The notes beneath the pieces were generated by a model. The model did no database searches and was not told where the DNA came from. It saw only the letters and a list, made by a program, of their open reading frames with translations. Shown here piece by piece: positions 15,411 through 18,361 of a stretch of 18,361 nt of DNA (positions are counted from its first letter, which is position 1; each line of letters starts with the position of its first letter). The position numbers and the translations under genes were made by a program. The DNA lies in assembly GCA_016302165.1 (NCBI GenBank), contig JAEDOD010000027.1, positions 1 through 18,361 of the forward strand, in the 5' to 3' direction. The DNA comes from Sphaerochaetaceae bacterium (lineage in GTDB: Bacteria > Spirochaetota > Spirochaetia > Sphaerochaetales > Sphaerochaetaceae).

Positions 15411-16717
15411 ATCTCCTCCTTGTCCCAGACTCTATCTTCAGGAAGACAGTTCTGGTCATAGAGCTTAGGGATCGTTATGACCACATTGGTTCCGCTTCCC
15501 TTGATGCTGAAGATGTCCAACTTTCCATGGCACATCATCTCCACCCTCATCTTAGTGTTTTCTACTCCGATATGGGACCTTCCGTCACTCCTGACCGGCG
15601 CCTTGGTGTCATAGCCCACACCATCATCGGAAACGATTACATACCAGTTGGCTTTATCCTCCTTGGTAATGATGGAAAGGTGCCCTACCCCATCCTCCTT
15701 CATGCATAGTCCATGCTTTACAGCGTTCTCCACCATAGGCTGAAGGGAGAGGGCCGGCATACAGAAGTTCTTTACAGCAATATCGTAGGAGATCTCCAGT
15801 TCATCACGGAATCTCACCTTCTCCAGGGAAAGGTAGGTCTCTGCATGGATTAGCTCCTCCTCAAAGGGCACAGGATGGTCCTTCTTCAAAGACTCCACAT
15901 TCATCTTCAGGTATCTGGCGAAGGTTCTTGTGACAATGGCCGCCTCTTTAGGATTTCTTCTGCAGAGGATGCAGATGATGTTCAGCACATTGTAGATGAA
16001 GTGAGGCTGGATCTGACTTATCATTACACTGCGCCTCACTTCCTTCAGTTCCATCTCCTTTCTCTCTATCTCAATGGCATGGCTCTTCAGTTCAAGTTCA
16101 GTCTCCTGGTTGACAGTGACGAAGATCATAAGGATAAAGATGGTCGTCAAAAAGAACCTGGACTCCTCACCTGTCACAAGGTCTATGGTGGATGAGAGAG
16201 GCAATATCAGTACATGGGTACCCCATATCAGGGCGTTCTTCCTTCCCAGCACCTTCCGCTTGTTAAGGATAAGGGAGAGATCCGGAAGAATCATGATGAC
16301 ATTCATCAATATTATGAGAATCTCGCTGAGATAAAGGAAGTTAACTGTCTCCTTACCATTCAATACACTGAAGACGGTATGTACAAGGATCGTCATCAAG
16401 CCTACGGCTTCCAGATAGATATTGTAGTCTACCACATTCTCCTTCTTCTTATCCTTAAGGAAGTAAGTGAGATAGAGATGGAACTCATAGACAGCCAGGA
16501 CCACACACAGCACATCAAGAAAATGGAGTATGGAGGAAAGCACTACAGGAATCTTGAAGGAAGTCAGAAAAGCTACCAGGTCATAGATGATATAGAAGAA
16601 CATCATCCGGGCAAAGGAACTCCAGGTCCTGTCCTTTTCCTTGGAATAGGATGCGCCGTAGAGAACAATGAGCACAAGAGCAGAAATAAAGGATAATTCC
16701 ATTCTGTACTTATACAT
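15407..16717 (-). CDS. LytS/YehU-type sensor histidine kinase (His_kinase + HATPase_c)
   Basis: The 436-residue membrane kinase has about six or seven hydrophobic helices in residues 9-202, a helical linker, and the phosphoacceptor motif QPHFIYN with His239. The ATPase half has LQPMVENAVKHG (325-336), SDDGVGYD (363-370), HIGVENTKMR (382-391) and GSGTNVVITIP. Such kinases usually act with LytTR or AraC-type regulators, but no regulator gene is present here. ATG 16717 is preferred because GGAGG lies 8 nt upstream; a GTG at 16732 in the same frame has a poorer ribosome site. It heads the operon and is paralogous to the next gene (shared EEELxHAxxxLxLE and VPFEEEL), suggesting local duplication and divergence. 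Confidence 0.93.
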   Translation of the reverse strand: MYKYRMELSFISALVLIVLYGASYSKEKDRTWSSFARMMFFYIIYDLVAFLTSFKIPVVLSSILHFLDVLCVVLAVYEFHLYLTYFLKDKKKENVVDYNIYLEAVGLMTILVHTVFSVLNGKETVNFLYLSEILIILMNVIMILPDLSLILNKRKVLGRKNALIWGTHVLILPLSSTIDLVTGEESRFFLTTIFILMIFVTVNQETELELKSHAIEIERKEMELKEVRRSVMISQIQPHFIYNVLNIICILCRRNPKEAAIVTRTFARYLKMNVESLKKDHPVPFEEELIHAETYLSLEKVRFRDELEISYDIAVKNFCMPALSLQPMVENAVKHGLCMKEDGVGHLSIITKEDKANWYVIVSDDGVGYDTKAPVRSDGRSHIGVENTKMRVEMMCHGKLDIFSIKGSGTNVVITIPKLYDQNCLPEDRVWDKEEI

Positions 16718-16737
16718 CCACGCGTCCTCCACTTCCC

Positions 16738-16766
16738 ATTGTACTATCTATGGGATATTCCCTCAA
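16738..16766 (-). promoter_or_regulatory. Candidate promoter of the kinase operon
   Basis: On the minus strand, TTGAGG (16766-16761) and TACAAT (16743-16738, 5 of 6 to the -10 consensus) are 17 nt apart. Transcription would start near 16731, just before ATG 16717. The -35 lies within the TTGAGGGAATA motif also found at the activase operon start. I see no clear terminator for the upstream nucleoside kinase in the 102-nt gap, so read-through into this operon is possible. Confidence 0.4.
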
Positions 16767-16819
16767 TCGGAGGACAGTTTTTTTCTTTCCGCCCCCCATT
16801 TTTCTTCCTCTATAATTTC

Positions 16820-18340
16820 CTATTCGTAGTCAGATTCACCGATGAACTCCCTTAGGAGAGAATCTGAAGGCACATAGGTCCCTGAAATGGGATAAACATT
16901 CTCAAGGAAGGAAAGAAGACGTCTGGAAAGGGTATAGGCTTCCCCCTCCTCCTTTCCCACACTACGTAAGAGCGGCACAACAAAGGGCGAAAGCACACCA
17001 ATTTCATAGTCCAAGGCACTATTGAACATGGAGTCTGCGTTGTTCTGGTTAGGGAAGATATGGTCCACCTCACCTCTTGTGACGCTGGGCCACATATTGA
17101 GAGTGCGCTCTGCGCTCATGCCCCTGGTCCTATAGTCCCTCACCAGCCTCCTGAGAAGTCTGTTGTCAGCTGTACTGACTCTGTTGGCATCGTCAAGGTT
17201 AAGGTGGGTCAAGGCAGAAATATAGACCCTGTATACAAATCTGTCGTCAATGGATCCTGTGATCCTTTCATTGAGGGCATGGATTCCCTCCACCACCATA
17301 ATGGTCCTTTCCTCCATTTTCACAGGAACGGGACTGAAGGTGGTGATATGGGTATTGAAGTCATAGGAAGGAAGATTGACTTCCTCTCCTTTGGTAAGGG
17401 CCTTCATGTTGGAATCGATCAGATCCACATTCAAGGCTTCCAGAGCCTCCAGGTCTGGCTTTCCGTCCTTGTCCAGGGGAGCCATGGATGGCGGATTATA
17501 GTAGTCGTCAAGAGATAGCTTGAAGGGCTGGAAGCCAAGAAGCTTCAGCTCTTCGCAGAGCCTTTTGGCAAAGGTGGTCTTTCCTGAAGAGGAAGGACCG
17601 GCGACAAATACGATCTTTGCTCCCTTCTCCTTGATTCTGTCAGCAATCAGGGCAATCTTCCTTCTATGAAGATCTTCCGAAAGCTTGATATACTCCCTTA
17701 CATTTCCCTTAACTATGAGAGAGTTTAGTTCTCCCAGGCTCCTGACCCCTAGAATCCTTCCCCATCCCTTATACTCTTCAAAGACCTTGAAGAGAAGAGG
17801 GTTATCCCTGAAGGGCTGTATAGCCTTCACATCTGAAGACACTGGATATCTTAATAGGAGGCCCTTCTCTCCATATTTCCTCAGCTCCCATAGAGATAGA
17901 ACTCCTGTGTCCTTAACTATTGGCTCATAGGAAAGCTGGATATAGTCATCAAGCTCATATACGGAAAGGAAGCTGTCATTACGGGAGGAAAGAAGGAGAG
18001 CTGTCTTATTGTTCCCCTCCTTTCTGATTTTCTCCATGGCATCACTGAAGGAATGGACACTGTATTCAATGGTCCTTCTTTCCTTCACCACCTTTTTCAT
18101 CTTCTCAACTATAGCCTTGAAAAGCTCATCGCTGATAGGTCTGTCATCATCGAAGGAGAAGTAGAAGCCGTCTCCCAGAGAGTGCCCTATGACAAGGTGC
18201 CTATCCCCTGCCACCTTATAGGCAGCATAGGAGAGAAGGAAGCATAAGGAATGGCGATAGATTCTCCTTCCCTTGGCTTCAAAGGCATAGATAGGGGATA
18301 TTTCACTTCCGGCAGGAACTCTATAGAGGAGGCTCTTCAT
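16820..18340 (-). CDS. Nucleoside (uridine-type) kinase with ThrRS-like N-terminal domain
   Basis: The 506-residue protein has two parts. Residues about 1-200 resemble the second additional domain of threonyl-tRNA synthetases, as in the uridine-kinase-like family of Firmicutes and Thermotoga (YRHSLCFLLSYAAYK, VIGHSLGDGFYFSFDD). Residues about 240-506 are a P-loop phosphoribulokinase/uridine kinase domain: GPSSSGKTT (248-256), SLDDYY (276-281), VEGIHALN (350-357) and the Arg-rich lid RLVRDYRTRG (398-407). It probably phosphorylates uridine or a related nucleoside. Members of this family often begin with a TGS domain, which is missing here. ATG 18340 is chosen because GGAGG lies 4 nt upstream; in-frame GTGs at 18355 and 18352 at the window edge are less likely. 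The true substrate is uncertain. Confidence 0.88.
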   Translation of the reverse strand: MKSLLYRVPAGSEISPIYAFEAKGRRIYRHSLCFLLSYAAYKVAGDRHLVIGHSLGDGFYFSFDDDRPISDELFKAIVEKMKKVVKERRTIEYSVHSFSDAMEKIRKEGNNKTALLLSSRNDSFLSVYELDDYIQLSYEPIVKDTGVLSLWELRKYGEKGLLLRYPVSSDVKAIQPFRDNPLLFKVFEEYKGWGRILGVRSLGELNSLIVKGNVREYIKLSEDLHRRKIALIADRIKEKGAKIVFVAGPSSSGKTTFAKRLCEELKLLGFQPFKLSLDDYYNPPSMAPLDKDGKPDLEALEALNVDLIDSNMKALTKGEEVNLPSYDFNTHITTFSPVPVKMEERTIMVVEGIHALNERITGSIDDRFVYRVYISALTHLNLDDANRVSTADNRLLRRLVRDYRTRGMSAERTLNMWPSVTRGEVDHIFPNQNNADSMFNSALDYEIGVLSPFVVPLLRSVGKEEGEAYTLSRRLLSFLENVYPISGTYVPSDSLLREFIGESDYE

Positions 18341-18361
18341 CTCTCCTCCCACCACTCCACC

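Noticed and set aside
16751..16762. Small palindrome GGGA-TATT-CCC before the kinase operon
   Set aside because: Only about 4 bp of stem; too short to support as a site by itself.
16770..16819. Search for a terminator after the nucleoside kinase
   Set aside because: The stretch has A and G runs but no stem followed by U on the minus strand.

Overview
The window looks like chromosomal DNA of an anaerobic bacterium, most likely a host-associated spirochaete (Sphaerochaeta/Treponema-like); this placement is an inference. It rests on a fused aspartate carbamoyltransferase, an NAD-type (class 1B) dihydroorotate dehydrogenase, oxygen-sensitive 2-hydroxyacyl-CoA-dehydratase-type activase genes, several QPHF-type sensor kinases and a Gram-negative-style signal peptide. 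I see no mobile element, CRISPR array, tRNA or rRNA. Coding density is high and most neighbouring genes overlap by 1-4 nt.

Layout. (1) 1-1249, minus strand: the 5' part of a secreted repeat protein that runs off the left edge. (2) 1250-1523: divergent intergenic region with candidate promoters for the plus-strand operon and an intrinsic terminator placed just before its first gene, so probably an attenuator. (3) 1524-7384, plus strand: a five-gene de novo pyrimidine operon, pyrBI (fused) - pyrE - pyrF - pyrDK (fused) - pyrC. It encodes every step from carbamoyl phosphate and aspartate to UMP; only carbamoyl-phosphate synthase is missing. (4) 7371-12147, minus strand: a three-gene operon with an HgdB/COG3581-like Fe-S protein, a large double-ASKHA activase with a DUF2229 region, and a degenerate PlsY-like membrane protein. 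Its last gene overlaps the end of pyrC tail-to-tail by 14 nt. (5) 12148-12294: a terminator and two separate inverted repeats. (6) 12295-16717, minus strand: a three-gene sensory operon: a QPHF-type histidine kinase, a paralogue whose phosphoacceptor His is Leu, and a hybrid histidine kinase with a C-terminal receiver. No DNA-binding response regulator is present. (7) 16820-18340, minus strand: a nucleoside (uridine-type) kinase with an N-terminal threonyl-tRNA-synthetase-like domain and no TGS domain.

How the genes relate. The pyr operon and the nucleoside kinase represent de novo and salvage routes to UMP. The activase operon probably does low-potential radical or reductive chemistry, but its substrate cannot be read from sequence. 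The kinase operon and the activase operon share a TTGAGGGAA motif in their upstream regions, which hints at common control. The most unusual points are the kinase/pseudo-kinase/hybrid-kinase cassette, the split activase system coupled to a PlsY-like protein lacking expected catalytic residues, the PyrD-PyrK fusion, and the attenuator in front of pyrBI.
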